Position numbers and translations under genes: made by a program. DNA of 64,000 nucleotides, taken from Sedimentibacter sp. GTDB lineage: Bacteria; Bacillota; Clostridia; Tissierellales; Sedimentibacteraceae. How positions within the stretch are numbered: position 1 is the stretch's first letter; the number at the start of each line of letters is the position of its first letter. The DNA lies in assembly GCA_018436705.1 (NCBI GenBank), contig JAHDLA010000018.1, forward strand, positions 62,001 through 126,000. The letters run 5' to 3'. Shown piece by piece: positions 10,597-18,487 of the stretch. Below the pieces are notes generated by a model. That model ran no database searches. It worked only from the letters and a program-made list of their open reading frames with translations, and was not told the origin of the DNA.

Positions 10597-10624
10597 ATTA
10601 TATGTATTTCATTTGTAATTATGA
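10597..10624 (-). promoter_or_regulatory. candidate sigma-E promoter of the yabP operon
   Basis: On the minus strand, TCATAAT (10618-10624) and CATATAAT (10597-10604) are separated by 13 nt. This matches the mother-cell sigma-E consensus (KCATATT, 13-15 nt, CATACAHT) at 6 of 7 and 7 of 8 positions. The Bacillus yabP operon is sigma-E-dependent, which fits. Confidence 0.6.
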
Positions 10625-10637
10625 ATAAATGCCTGCC

Positions 10638-10670
10638 TAAAATAAATACAAGGAGGGCCTTCGCCCTCCT
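10638..10670 (-). terminator. terminator after the comK-like gene
   Basis: Eight-bp GC-rich stem AGGAGGGC (10651-10658) paired with 10663-10670 around a 4-nt loop. On the minus strand it is followed by TTGTATTTATTTT. It insulates the comK-like gene from yabP. Confidence 0.75.
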
Positions 10671-10673
10671 CAG

Positions 10674-11147
10674 CTAATTATTTTTCTTATGCTTTTCCTT
10701 ATATATGTCTCTCGCCAATCTGCCGTTCAACATGCTCCTTTTTAGCGACTTTATGCTTTGCCTCGTTTTTATAGTTTTGCCTGAATTCATTAGTATGACA
10801 GCAAGTCCGCTTTCCTGCTCAACCTGGTCAACAGCATTTAAGTCTACATATCCGTACGCCGCATCATGCTTAAACATAGGTTCTCTCACATTAACGTATA
10901 TATATACTGAATTTTCATTTACAACAACCGGCACCTTATTAGAAATGCCAAGCTCTCTACCGTAATTTATCCTGTTGTGATACAGGCTTATATTATAATA
11001 ATCCGCTAATTGCTTTATGCATGTTTCAACTGTTGTACTTTTTATATAAGAAGCCTCTGCCGTTATGACTTCAGTACAATTCCCTTTGTCTTTTACATAA
11101 ACTGGCAGCATAGCGTCGATTTGGTTAAATTCCAACTTATTTTTCAT
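10674..11147 (-). CDS. ComK-like transcription factor
   Basis: Resembles the ComK family, which activates DNA-uptake genes by binding AT-boxes. The matching region runs from a conserved Arg/Gly stretch (NRINYGRELGISNK) through PVVVNENSVYIYVN, the GYVDLNAVDQV strand, SGKTIKTRQSIKSLKRSM and LARDIY. These line up by eye with PPIMVD..QIFLFPT, WISHVHVKEF, NGKTMELPISYNSFENQ and AWLRTKF of Bacillus ComK. ATG 11147 follows AAGGA by about 11 nt; TTG 11156 sits on that site and is less likely. It is divergent from a small sigma-factor gene, and this arrangement may form a regulatory pair. Function is inferred from family resemblance only. Confidence 0.6.
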   Translation of the reverse strand: MKNKLEFNQIDAMLPVYVKDKGNCTEVITAEASYIKSTTVETCIKQLADYYNISLYHNRINYGRELGISNKVPVVVNENSVYIYVNVREPMFKHDAAYGYVDLNAVDQVEQESGLAVILMNSGKTIKTRQSIKSLKRSMLNGRLARDIYKEKHKKNN

Positions 11148-11248
11148 ATTACACAAATCCTTTAATTAAAGTTTGCATTGAAATTATAATGTTATGCTTT
11201 TTCATGTTTTATGCCAAACAGCCCAGTCATTTTAACCAAGTTCCGCTT

Positions 11249-11277
11249 TTTACAGCTAACAAATCTATATATATAAT
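11249..11277 (+). promoter_or_regulatory. sigma-A-type promoter of the small sigma factor gene
   Basis: TTTACA (11249-11254), 17-nt spacer, TATAAT (11272-11277), followed by a leader of about 25 nt with AGAGGGG before the start codon. Confidence 0.6.
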
Positions 11278-11307
11278 CATATTAGCCTTAAAGAAAGAGG
11301 GGTAGTC

Positions 11308-11859
11308 ATGGGCTCTGACATTAATTATATTATTCAAATGAGTTTAAATGGGGACAAGAATTATCACGAAATTTTATTAGACAGGTTAAAACCGCTTATT
11401 TTTAAAAACATTTATATGTATTGGGATCCTATGGACCCCATAGCAGAAGATCTTGAACAGGAAGGTTATGTATTAATCTTAGAATCTCTAAAAACCTATA
11501 ACCAAAAAAGAAATGTTCACTTTCTTCAGTATGTAAAAATAAAAATATATTATTTTTATAAAAACTATTTTCGAAAAATAAGAAAAGATAATAATAATAC
11601 AAGTTATTCAGATGATTCGATTTGTGGTGAATTTCCATCCTGTTTAGACAATTTATTAGAAAAAGAGAGTTCAAACGAACTGTATGAGAATATAAAAACC
11701 CTTTCAGCAATAGATAGAGAAATTCTTCGTTTGTATTACTATGAGCAGCTTACTATACGGGAAGTATCTGAAAGACTCGAAATGCCGCTCAGCACTTGTT
11801 CAGGTAGAAAAAAATCGGCAATAAAAAAACTATATAACCTTGCAAGATATCAGAAATAA
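11308..11859 (+). CDS. RNA polymerase sigma-70 family factor
   Basis: Small alternative sigma factor (183 residues) with a region-2 core (about 10-85: ILLDRLKPLIFKNIY, EDLEQEGYVLILESLKTYN, FLQYVKIKIYYFYKNYFRK). After an acidic linker comes a region-4 helix-turn-helix (about 130-178: LSAIDREILRLYYYEQ, TIREVSERLEMPLSTCSGRK). No region 3 or 1.1 is present. Length and make-up resemble competence/ECF-like or TcdR-type factors of clostridia; I cannot assign a subgroup. No anti-sigma gene is adjacent. It is divergent from the ComK-like gene and followed by its own terminator. Confidence 0.85.
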   Translation: MGSDINYIIQMSLNGDKNYHEILLDRLKPLIFKNIYMYWDPMDPIAEDLEQEGYVLILESLKTYNQKRNVHFLQYVKIKIYYFYKNYFRKIRKDNNNTSYSDDSICGEFPSCLDNLLEKESSNELYENIKTLSAIDREILRLYYYEQLTIREVSERLEMPLSTCSGRKKSAIKKLYNLARYQK

Positions 11860-11881
11860 AAATAGAATCCCCAATAATTTA

Positions 11882-11932
11882 CTGTCATACCAGCATGATG
11901 CAAAAAACATAGCTGGTATGGCAGGTTTTATT
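11882..11932 (+). terminator. terminator after the sigma factor gene
   Basis: Stem GTCATACCAGC / GCTGGTATGGC (arms within 11884-11894 and 11912-11922, one G-U pair) with a T-rich tail (TTTTATTATA). Confidence 0.75.
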
Positions 11933-11949
11933 ATACCATTAAATTCTCT

Positions 11950-11977
11950 TTGAAAATTTCTGCATTTATGATAATAT
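11950..11977 (+). promoter_or_regulatory. candidate promoter of the EamA gene
   Basis: TTGAAA (11950-11955), 16-nt spacer, TAATAT (11972-11977); a moderate match upstream of the transporter gene. Confidence 0.35.
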
Positions 11978-12032
11978 ATAGCATGTGAAGACATAAGTAT
12001 CTCACAGAAATATATTAGCAGGGAGAATTTTA

Positions 12033-12968
12033 ATGAAAACTCGAGAAGTAAGATCAGTGCTTATATTGCTGTTGACAGCCGCAATATGGGGATTTGCATT
12101 TGTTGCCCAAAGAGTTGGAATGCAGCATGTTGGAGCATTTACATTTAATGGAGCCAGGTTTGCCTTGGGAAGTTTATCGCTACTGCCAGTGATTTATTTT
12201 TTTGAAAAGAAATCAAGAGATAGCGATAAATCCGACAATAAATCAATACCTAAAGAATCGGATTCAAAATTGACAATAATTGCCGGCATGATTGCAGGAA
12301 GTGTTTTGTTTATGGGTGCTTCACTTCAGCAAGTAGGACTAATTTACACAACTGCGGGAAAAGCAGGATTTATAACAAGTCTTTACATAGTAATTGTTCC
12401 TATATTTGGAATATTCCTAAAACAAAAAACTCATTATACAACTTGGATAGGCGCTTTTACAGCCGTCGTAGGACTTTATCTTCTAAGTATAAACGAGAGC
12501 TTTGAAATAGAATTCGGAGATTTATTGGAAATCATAGGTGCATTTTTCTGGGCAGCCCATATACAGCTGATAGATAGGTTTGTAAAAAAAGTTGATGTAA
12601 TTAAGCTTTCAAGCTTTCAATTTGCAACATGTTCTGTATTAAGCTTTATAGTTGCTTTCTTATATGAAGACGTAAGTCTTATAGGTTTATCTGATGCATT
12701 GGTACCTATTCTATACGGAGGTGTAATGTCCGCCGGAGTTGCATATACTCTTCAGGCTATAGGACAAAAATCAGCAAAGCCATCACATGCAGCCATAGCA
12801 TTAAGTATGGAAGCAGTTTTTGCTGCCATCGGAGGCGCTTTGCTACTTAATGAAGTACTTCCCACAAGAGGATATATGGGCTGCGCCCTAATGCTTTTGG
12901 GAATGCTGATAACTCAATACGAGAACATAAGGAAAACCTCGGATATTCACAAGGATACCGTTAAATAA
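12033..12968 (+). CDS. DMT-superfamily (EamA) transporter
   Basis: Ten-helix drug/metabolite transporter-type permease made of two EamA repeats. The first begins AAIWGFAFVAQRVGMQHVG (about residues 15-33) and the second GAFFWAAHIQLIDRFVKK (about 170-187). The conserved end of each repeat is seen (TTAGKAGFITSLYIVIVPIF; PSHAAIALSMEAVFAAIGG). Length of 311 is usual. The substrate is unknown; family members export amino acids or metabolites. AGGGAG precedes the ATG by 8 nt. It is monocistronic, with its own terminator. Confidence 0.9.
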   Translation: MKTREVRSVLILLLTAAIWGFAFVAQRVGMQHVGAFTFNGARFALGSLSLLPVIYFFEKKSRDSDKSDNKSIPKESDSKLTIIAGMIAGSVLFMGASLQQVGLIYTTAGKAGFITSLYIVIVPIFGIFLKQKTHYTTWIGAFTAVVGLYLLSINESFEIEFGDLLEIIGAFFWAAHIQLIDRFVKKVDVIKLSSFQFATCSVLSFIVAFLYEDVSLIGLSDALVPILYGGVMSAGVAYTLQAIGQKSAKPSHAAIALSMEAVFAAIGGALLLNEVLPTRGYMGCALMLLGMLITQYENIRKTSDIHKDTVK

Positions 12969-12979
12969 ATTCAAATAAG

Positions 12980-13016
12980 AAGGACAGCACTAAAAATCAA
13001 CACTGTCCTTTTTTTA
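12980..13016 (+). terminator. terminator after the EamA gene
   Basis: Stem AAGGACAG (12980-12987) with CTGTCCTT (13003-13010) followed by a T-run. Confidence 0.9.
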
Positions 13017-13055
13017 CGCCATCTATACAATAATGTTGTAACATTCAATCTCTTA

Positions 13056-13526
13056 TCATGTGCTCTTTATTACCCTTCGCAGCACCTTATTTAATAAAAT
13101 ACCTGCATAAGCTCCAACACTGTCTATAAATACATCCTTAAGCTGACATCCCCTCCCTGGTACAAAACTCTGATGAAACTCATCTCCCGCAGCATACAGC
13201 ACACATATAATTAATGAAACTAGTATTAATTTACCTTTATATTTATTTTTAGTAAGTGCACATGAGACTAACAGTCCTAAAATAAGATAAATACAAAAGT
13301 GTGCAGACTTTCTCACAATGTGATTGAACCGCACGGCAAAATCATTTACCGTACTTATTTCTACATTGAAAGGCAATACTTTTCCAAACATTTCAAAAAC
13401 AAACTTTGTAAAACCCGTACTCAAATCATTTGATTGAGATGCAGCTTGCGATGAAAACATGAATATTATTCCCATCCATATTAAACTGGGAATCCAACCT
13501 ATTAATTTTTTTTTATTTACCAGCAT
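13056..13526 (-). CDS. VanZ-like family membrane protein
   Basis: Small membrane protein of the VanZ/YoaI type with about four helices. The family signature runs VRKSAHFCIYLILGLL, then AAGDEFHQSFVPGRG, then KDVFIDSVGAYAGI. Relatives confer low-level teicoplanin resistance in enterococci, but most have no known role. The frame is open further upstream, but ATG 13526 with AAGGAA 6 nt upstream fits the conserved N terminus (WIPSLIWMGIIFMFSSQ). It is divergent from the EAL-domain gene. Confidence 0.85.
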   Translation of the reverse strand: MLVNKKKLIGWIPSLIWMGIIFMFSSQAASQSNDLSTGFTKFVFEMFGKVLPFNVEISTVNDFAVRFNHIVRKSAHFCIYLILGLLVSCALTKNKYKGKLILVSLIICVLYAAGDEFHQSFVPGRGCQLKDVFIDSVGAYAGILLNKVLRRVIKST

Positions 13527-13715
13527 CGCTATTTCCTTATTAAAATTTATATTATTATAACATATGTAAAATAATAATATAATAAAATATAAATTTAGTA
13601 TAATATTATTCGTATTCTTGACGAAATTATCTATAATGACAAAAATTATCAATTATTGCACACATTGTATTATCACAAGCGTGCCGCAGTTTATAATATA
13701 TCATCGGGGGAAATT

Positions 13716-15296
13716 ATGTTTCTAAAAATAAAAAAACTAAAAAATTTTCAAAAGTTTTTTCTTATTTTCTCTTACATATTGTCTGCTATAATAGCAGCAC
13801 TCGTTTATTATACCGGAGGCACAGCCAAGGTATACGCAAACTTAATGTATATTACCATTTCCACAGTGTCCTCAACTAATGGAAGAAAAAGAGGTGTTGT
13901 TCATGCCTTGTTCAGCTCATTGTTAGTTGGCCCGTTTATGCCTCTGGATGTATCTTCAGGAGAAGCCCAAGAACCTCAAAATTGGCTACTAAGAATGATA
14001 ATATATGTTACTATATCCTTTATACTTGGTCTCATTTACGATTACAATAAAAAATATGAAACATATATAACTGATATACTCACTCATGACTCCGTAACAA
14101 AGCTAAAAAATATGCAGGCTTTGAAACAAAGCAATGTAAAGTGCGGCGAAAAAGTTATTGTTTCAATTTCTGTAAAAGGCTATAGCGAAATGGTCAGTGT
14201 ATTTGGCTGTGATTTTACTTATAAAATTGTAGCTGAATTTTCCAAAATTCTTAAATCGGCTTTTTTAGACTACAACGGAATAGAATTGTATAAACATGAA
14301 GGAATGGATTTTATTTTTATATTAACAGAGGACATGTATTCTGAAAACAGCAATGTAACAGAAAAAATATTTGAAGTTGTTGAAAAAATAAGCAGCGAGT
14401 CGCTGATTGTCGAACAAATTCCAATATACATTGAAATAGCTACCGGTATTGCTAGTTTAAGAAAAGATGAGATGATTTTGGAAGGGGTCAGGCACTCTCT
14501 AATGGCTTTGGAACATGCTAAGTCCAAAAATATTAAACACCTAGTATATGATAAATCTCTTGAAAGCCATTACAAAAAAATACAAATGATTGCCAGCAGC
14601 TTCAGGCACGCCCTTATGAATAACGATATAAAAATAGCTTCCCAAAATATATATTCATCTAAAACCGGTAATATTCATAGTGTGGAACTTCTAACAAGGT
14701 GGGTAACGAAAGATGGCTCCAGAATATATGCAGATGAGTTTATTCCGGTAATCGAGAAAACCGAATTGATGAGCGAACTTACAAAGCACCTTGTTGACTA
14801 CGCTGTAGAGGGAATATCCAAAGGTAAATTTAAAAATATCGTATCAATTAATTTTTCTGCCGTAGACTTTAATGACAGCGTTATGGAATATACTATTTCT
14901 GCAGTTCGAAAAAACAATATACCTAAAAATCGTTTGCAGATTGAAATAACAGAAAGCCACTTTATAGATAAAAAAGCTATATATAATTATCTTATTAAGT
15001 TAAATAGCATGGGCATAGTTATTGCCATTGATGACTTCGGAACGGGATATTCATCATATCAGTATATAAGCGAACTTCCAATAGATGTTGTAAAAATTGA
15101 TAAGTCCCTTATAGAGAAAATTGCAGTGAACAACATTTCTAAATCTGTTGTTAAGTCAATAATTGATTTCTGTAAAATTAATAATTTTACAACTGTTGGA
15201 GAAGGCGTGGAAACAAAAGAAATTGCGGATATCTGCAGGGATATTGAAATAGACTATTTGCAGGGATACTATTTCCACAAGCCAACCATATTATAG
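13716..15296 (+). CDS. membrane c-di-GMP phosphodiesterase (degenerate GGDEF + EAL)
   Basis: Predicted to hydrolyse c-di-GMP to pGpG at the membrane. Three hydrophobic segments (about 13-31, 40-72, 92-109) precede a GGDEF-like domain whose active-site motif has decayed to EGMDF (195-199), so it should not make c-di-GMP. The EAL domain keeps the catalytic set: ELLTR (324-328), N379, EITE (410-413), DDFGTGYS (439-446), VKIDKS, GEGVE (495-499) and QGYYF. ATG 13716 follows GGGGGA by 5-6 nt; upstream in-frame starts lack a ribosome site. It probably opposes the GGDEF protein at 27.7 kb and affects the GEMM riboswitch at 6.7 kb. Confidence 0.9.
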   Translation: MFLKIKKLKNFQKFFLIFSYILSAIIAALVYYTGGTAKVYANLMYITISTVSSTNGRKRGVVHALFSSLLVGPFMPLDVSSGEAQEPQNWLLRMIIYVTISFILGLIYDYNKKYETYITDILTHDSVTKLKNMQALKQSNVKCGEKVIVSISVKGYSEMVSVFGCDFTYKIVAEFSKILKSAFLDYNGIELYKHEGMDFIFILTEDMYSENSNVTEKIFEVVEKISSESLIVEQIPIYIEIATGIASLRKDEMILEGVRHSLMALEHAKSKNIKHLVYDKSLESHYKKIQMIASSFRHALMNNDIKIASQNIYSSKTGNIHSVELLTRWVTKDGSRIYADEFIPVIEKTELMSELTKHLVDYAVEGISKGKFKNIVSINFSAVDFNDSVMEYTISAVRKNNIPKNRLQIEITESHFIDKKAIYNYLIKLNSMGIVIAIDDFGTGYSSYQYISELPIDVVKIDKSLIEKIAVNNISKSVVKSIIDFCKINNFTTVGEGVETKEIADICRDIEIDYLQGYYFHKPTIL

Positions 15297-15300
15297 AATC

Positions 15301-15328
15301 AGTGTATGACTTATGAAAGTCATACACT
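15301..15328. terminator. hairpin between convergent genes
   Basis: Perfect 12-bp stem (15301-15312 with 15317-15328) and 4-nt loop immediately after the EAL gene stop codon. The T-tract is poor on either strand, so termination is inferred from position. Confidence 0.55.
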
Positions 15329-15352
15329 AATAATTAATTCGCTAATATATTA

Positions 15353-16252
15353 TTATCTTGCTTTTTCAAAATAATCATTTATCTTGTTTGGGCCTGCCAA
15401 TATCTCTCTTTCTACTTTCAACATTTTTTCGCTATTTGATTTTATACTCCATTTTATCAGCGTAATATCTCCCCCACTTATCTCTATTCCTGTTATGCAT
15501 CTTGGATGTACACAGCTCCCATCATTAAAATATGGCGGTCTCCCCGGTTTTGGGAACATAGGCCTATGGGTGTGTCCGGCTACTATTATTTTATTTTCTT
15601 TAGATGCCCACCGACTAAGCTTCATCGCTACATCGTTTTTCTTTTTGTAGTTTTTTGCCGTCCTTGTTACGTCATGAAGGCAAAAATTTTCGAGAGGCTT
15701 CCAAAAATATCTTACCAGAAACCTTGCAACCCTCCAGATGTCACTATTTAAAAAATCTACCTGATGACCATGCAGCAACATAATTTCATTATGAGTTTTT
15801 TTATTCTTCAAAATTAATCCTTCATGTATCTTAATATCACTTAACAGGTCACAATATTCATTTTCTCTCCGATTAAAATATTGAAACAAATTTTTTTCAA
15901 CATAAAGTAGATATTTTTTGACAATATCATGGTTACCGTATATCATATGTAACCTTTTTTGTTCATGAAATTTCTTTAAAACCCAAAAGGCATCGCTATG
16001 TGCATATATTATGTCATTTATATTTCGGTTTTCCCACAGCTCATCTCCATCCCCAAGCTCTATGTAAGTGTAATTTTCATTGAAGTAATATGTTAACGCA
16101 GCAAAAAAAGTGTTTTGATTCTTTGCGAAGGAATCTGCCCAACCTCCATCTCCCCTATGTACATCACTCATAATTATAAATTTTGAAGCTTCACCACAAC
16201 TTATTTTCGGAGAATCTTTATAAACTTTTGTTAAACGCTTTAAATAATTCAT
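15353..16252 (-). CDS. calcineurin-like metallophosphoesterase
   Basis: Two-metal phosphoesterase with all five motifs: SDVHRGDGG (D30, H32), ELGDGDELWE (67-70), YGNHD (106-109), LLHGHQVDF and VAGHTHRP. The domain looks most like the LpxH/UDP-diacylglucosamine hydrolase-type branch, but this is not an LPS-making organism, so the substrate is unknown. ATG 16252 has AAGGA about 10 nt upstream; ATG 16288 has no ribosome site. Convergent with the EAL gene. Confidence 0.85.
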   Translation of the reverse strand: MNYLKRLTKVYKDSPKISCGEASKFIIMSDVHRGDGGWADSFAKNQNTFFAALTYYFNENYTYIELGDGDELWENRNINDIIYAHSDAFWVLKKFHEQKRLHMIYGNHDIVKKYLLYVEKNLFQYFNRRENEYCDLLSDIKIHEGLILKNKKTHNEIMLLHGHQVDFLNSDIWRVARFLVRYFWKPLENFCLHDVTRTAKNYKKKNDVAMKLSRWASKENKIIVAGHTHRPMFPKPGRPPYFNDGSCVHPRCITGIEISGGDITLIKWSIKSNSEKMLKVEREILAGPNKINDYFEKAR

Positions 16253-16463
16253 CTGACACACATCCTTATGTATCAGGATATTCTGCATCAGCTTTAAATG
16301 TTATAATTTATACTCCTTATATAAGAGTACCCCTCTTATTTTTGACGCATTTTGATTAAATTCGCCTCCTATTTATAAAAACGTACATATAGTCACACAT
16401 TGAATATAAAGGAATAAGATGTTATTAGGCTTGCCCCTAAATTAAATAGAAAAAGGTGTTATT

Positions 16464-16685
16464 ATGGGTTTAGATAATAATGTAGCTGGAACAGGCAGAA
16501 GAAGAAACTGCGAATTTGTATATGAGTGTTTGCTGGAGTTATTAGAAGAAGCATTGGATAACAATGGAAGAAAAAGAAGATGTGACTATGTTTATGAATG
16601 TCTTGAAGAATTACTTGAAGATGCCGGAGATAACGGAAACAATAACTGTCATTGCTGTTGTCCATGCTGCTGCAGAAAATGTTAA
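16464..16685 (+). CDS. small acidic Cys-rich protein with internal duplication
   Basis: A 73-residue protein not recognised as a known family. Two related units, GRRRNCEFVYECLLELLEEA (about 11-30) and GRKRRCDYVYECLEELLEDA (about 35-54), share the pattern R-R-x-C-[ED]-[FY]-VYECL-x-ELLE-[ED]-A. They are followed by an Asn/Gly linker and a C-terminal cluster CHCCCPCCCRKC. The cluster suggests metal binding or disulphide cross-linking, for example in a spore coat; that is inference. A ribosome site (AAAGGTG, 7 nt) and a strong terminator support a real gene. It faces the DUF1540 gene across the terminator. Confidence 0.75.
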   Translation: MGLDNNVAGTGRRRNCEFVYECLLELLEEALDNNGRKRRCDYVYECLEELLEDAGDNGNNNCHCCCPCCCRKC

Positions 16686-16692
16686 AAATAAT

Positions 16693-16719
16693 GCGACGGA
16701 ATTAACCGTCGCTTTTTTT
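16693..16719. terminator. bidirectional terminator between the two small Cys-rich genes
   Basis: Stem GCGACGG (16693-16699) with CCGTCGC (16706-16712), then seven T on the plus strand; on the minus strand ATTATTTTT follows the stem. Confidence 0.9.
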
Positions 16720-16723
16720 ATAC

Positions 16724-16897
16724 TCATTTAGGAGAGAATGTTGCACAGTCTGTTTCCTGAGAGTTTTTTGCATTGCGGTGATGAACCTCAATTCTCTCAG
16801 CATTGCAATAATCTCCCTGTGCATAATAATGACATGTGTTAACAACACATTTCACGCCCGGGTTGTGATGATCCATTTTTTGTGCTTTAAATTCCAT
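16724..16897 (-). CDS. DUF1540 domain small protein
   Basis: A 57-residue protein read on the minus strand (ATG at 16895-16897, stop at 16724-16726). Its core VKCVVNTCHYYAQGDYCNAE fits DUF1540, a small putative metal-binding domain with conserved Cys (here C17, C22, C31 and C51). Many clostridia and bacilli carry one; the function is unknown. AAGGAG lies about 7 nt before the ATG. It is convergent with the Cys-rich gene at 16464. Confidence 0.85.
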   Translation of the reverse strand: MEFKAQKMDHHNPGVKCVVNTCHYYAQGDYCNAERIEVHHRNAKNSQETDCATFSPK

Positions 16898-17017
16898 AAT
16901 ATTCTCCTTTTTTTATTTAAAAAGTTTTATAAAACTTTCTTCAATTATTATAACCTTTTTATAATCATTTATAATTTAAAAATTTTTAAAACTTGGAAAA
17001 TTAAAGCAATTTTAAAA

Positions 17018-18397
17018 CTAAATAGCAGTTCCCGGATTTAAAATTCCATTTGGATCAAAAATCTTTTTAATATCATTCATTAATCTTAGCTCCACATCTG
17101 AGAACTGGAATTTTAGTTTGCTATTTCTAACTTTCCCTATGCCATGTTCTCCTGTCAGAGCTCCATTGCACTTAATAATAAGAGAAAAAATTTCATCTAC
17201 CAATTCATCGTAATTACTAGGTTTAACTGCTCCCTTATTAAGAATGCTGTTGTGCATATTACCGTCGCCAATGTGTCCTATGGTTGAAATTTCTACATTG
17301 TACTTTTCCGCTATCACTGCAATCCCATTTACATACTTCACCAATTCGCTGATTGGAACCGCAGCATCTATAGCATCCACCATCTCATCATGCATGCTGG
17401 GATAAACATGGCTTCTAATATCCAGTATGTTTTTTTGATCTCTTGTACTTTCAGCTACAAAACTATCAGCTGCATTATTTTCTTCGCATATACCTACTAT
17501 GGTTTCATACATGTCATAAAGGTCGTCCTCTTTTCTCTCTGAAACAATAAAGTACAAGTCAACTTTACCTTCCTTTGAAGGCCATGTCATTCCAATATCC
17601 TTTGCTGCTCTCAAAATAGATGATTTCTCCATATATTCCACTGCCAAAGGTCTGATTCCTCTTTTAAAAATTTCAGTTACAGATTTAACAGCATCATTTT
17701 CATCATTAAATGACACCAGAAGGCTTCCGGTATATTTATCTTTAGGTTTAAGAGATAATGTTGCTTTTGTAACTATCCCCAATATTCCTTCACTTCCTAT
17801 AATTAAGTTTTTCAAATCCAACCCAGCATTGTTTTTTATGAGCTTTCCACCGAAATGAATAATTTCACCAGTTGGAAGCACAACCTCAATTTCTTTTACC
17901 TGGTCTCTCATTACCCCGTACCTTACGGCCCTTACGCCACCAGCATTCATTGCAACAAGCCCTCCTACTTGCGCTCCTTCATCACCAGGATGTATAGGAA
18001 AATATAAGCTTTCATGCTTGCTGAACAGCTCAACCAGCTGAAGCAGCGTCACTCCTGCTTCACATTCAACAGTCAAGGCAGTTTCATCAACTTCTATTAT
18101 CTTATTCATTCTTTCTGTTGAGATAATTATGCTAGGCATAATTGCAACTGCAGCTCCTGAAAGTGAAGTTCCTCCTCCACGCGCTATAACTGGGATTTTA
18201 TTTTTGTTGGCATATTTTAGTATTTCAGATACTTCTTCTGAAGATGAAGGCTTTGCAACCACACAGTCTGTACATACTTTTGGCATAACAGCCTTTTCAG
18301 TTTGATCTTCACAATAAACAGTAACTTTTTCCGTATCAGTTACAACCCAAGTTTCTCCCACAATTTCATGTATTTTTTCTATGATTTTTTGATCCAT
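17018..18397 (-). CDS. FAD-linked 2-hydroxyacid dehydrogenase (GlcD/LctD type)
   Basis: Oxidises a 2-hydroxyacid (lactate-like) and passes electrons to the EtfAB pair encoded just upstream. The PCMH-type FAD domain is N-terminal, with VIARGGGTSLSGAAV (about 70-84) and GGLVAMNAGGVRAVRYG. The C-terminal FAD-oxidase lobe ends with the GEHGIGKVRN motif. 459 residues matches LctD of Acetobacterium, where lctB-lctC-lctD has the same order (EtfB-EtfA-dehydrogenase). GGAGGG precedes the ATG by 5-6 nt; etfA ends 90 bp upstream. No FeS GlcF subunit is adjacent. The exact substrate is open; the T-box on this unit suggests a product of amino-acid metabolism. Confidence 0.88.
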   Translation of the reverse strand: MDQKIIEKIHEIVGETWVVTDTEKVTVYCEDQTEKAVMPKVCTDCVVAKPSSSEEVSEILKYANKNKIPVIARGGGTSLSGAAVAIMPSIIISTERMNKIIEVDETALTVECEAGVTLLQLVELFSKHESLYFPIHPGDEGAQVGGLVAMNAGGVRAVRYGVMRDQVKEIEVVLPTGEIIHFGGKLIKNNAGLDLKNLIIGSEGILGIVTKATLSLKPKDKYTGSLLVSFNDENDAVKSVTEIFKRGIRPLAVEYMEKSSILRAAKDIGMTWPSKEGKVDLYFIVSERKEDDLYDMYETIVGICEENNAADSFVAESTRDQKNILDIRSHVYPSMHDEMVDAIDAAVPISELVKYVNGIAVIAEKYNVEISTIGHIGDGNMHNSILNKGAVKPSNYDELVDEIFSLIIKCNGALTGEHGIGKVRNSKLKFQFSDVELRLMNDIKKIFDPNGILNPGTAI

Positions 18398-18487
18398 TTT
18401 TCCCTCCAGTAATATCCATCGTATTAATTAAAAGTTTACTTGCCACATTTATTTAAATTATTCTGAGCCTGAAAGTCTGGTGCGAAT

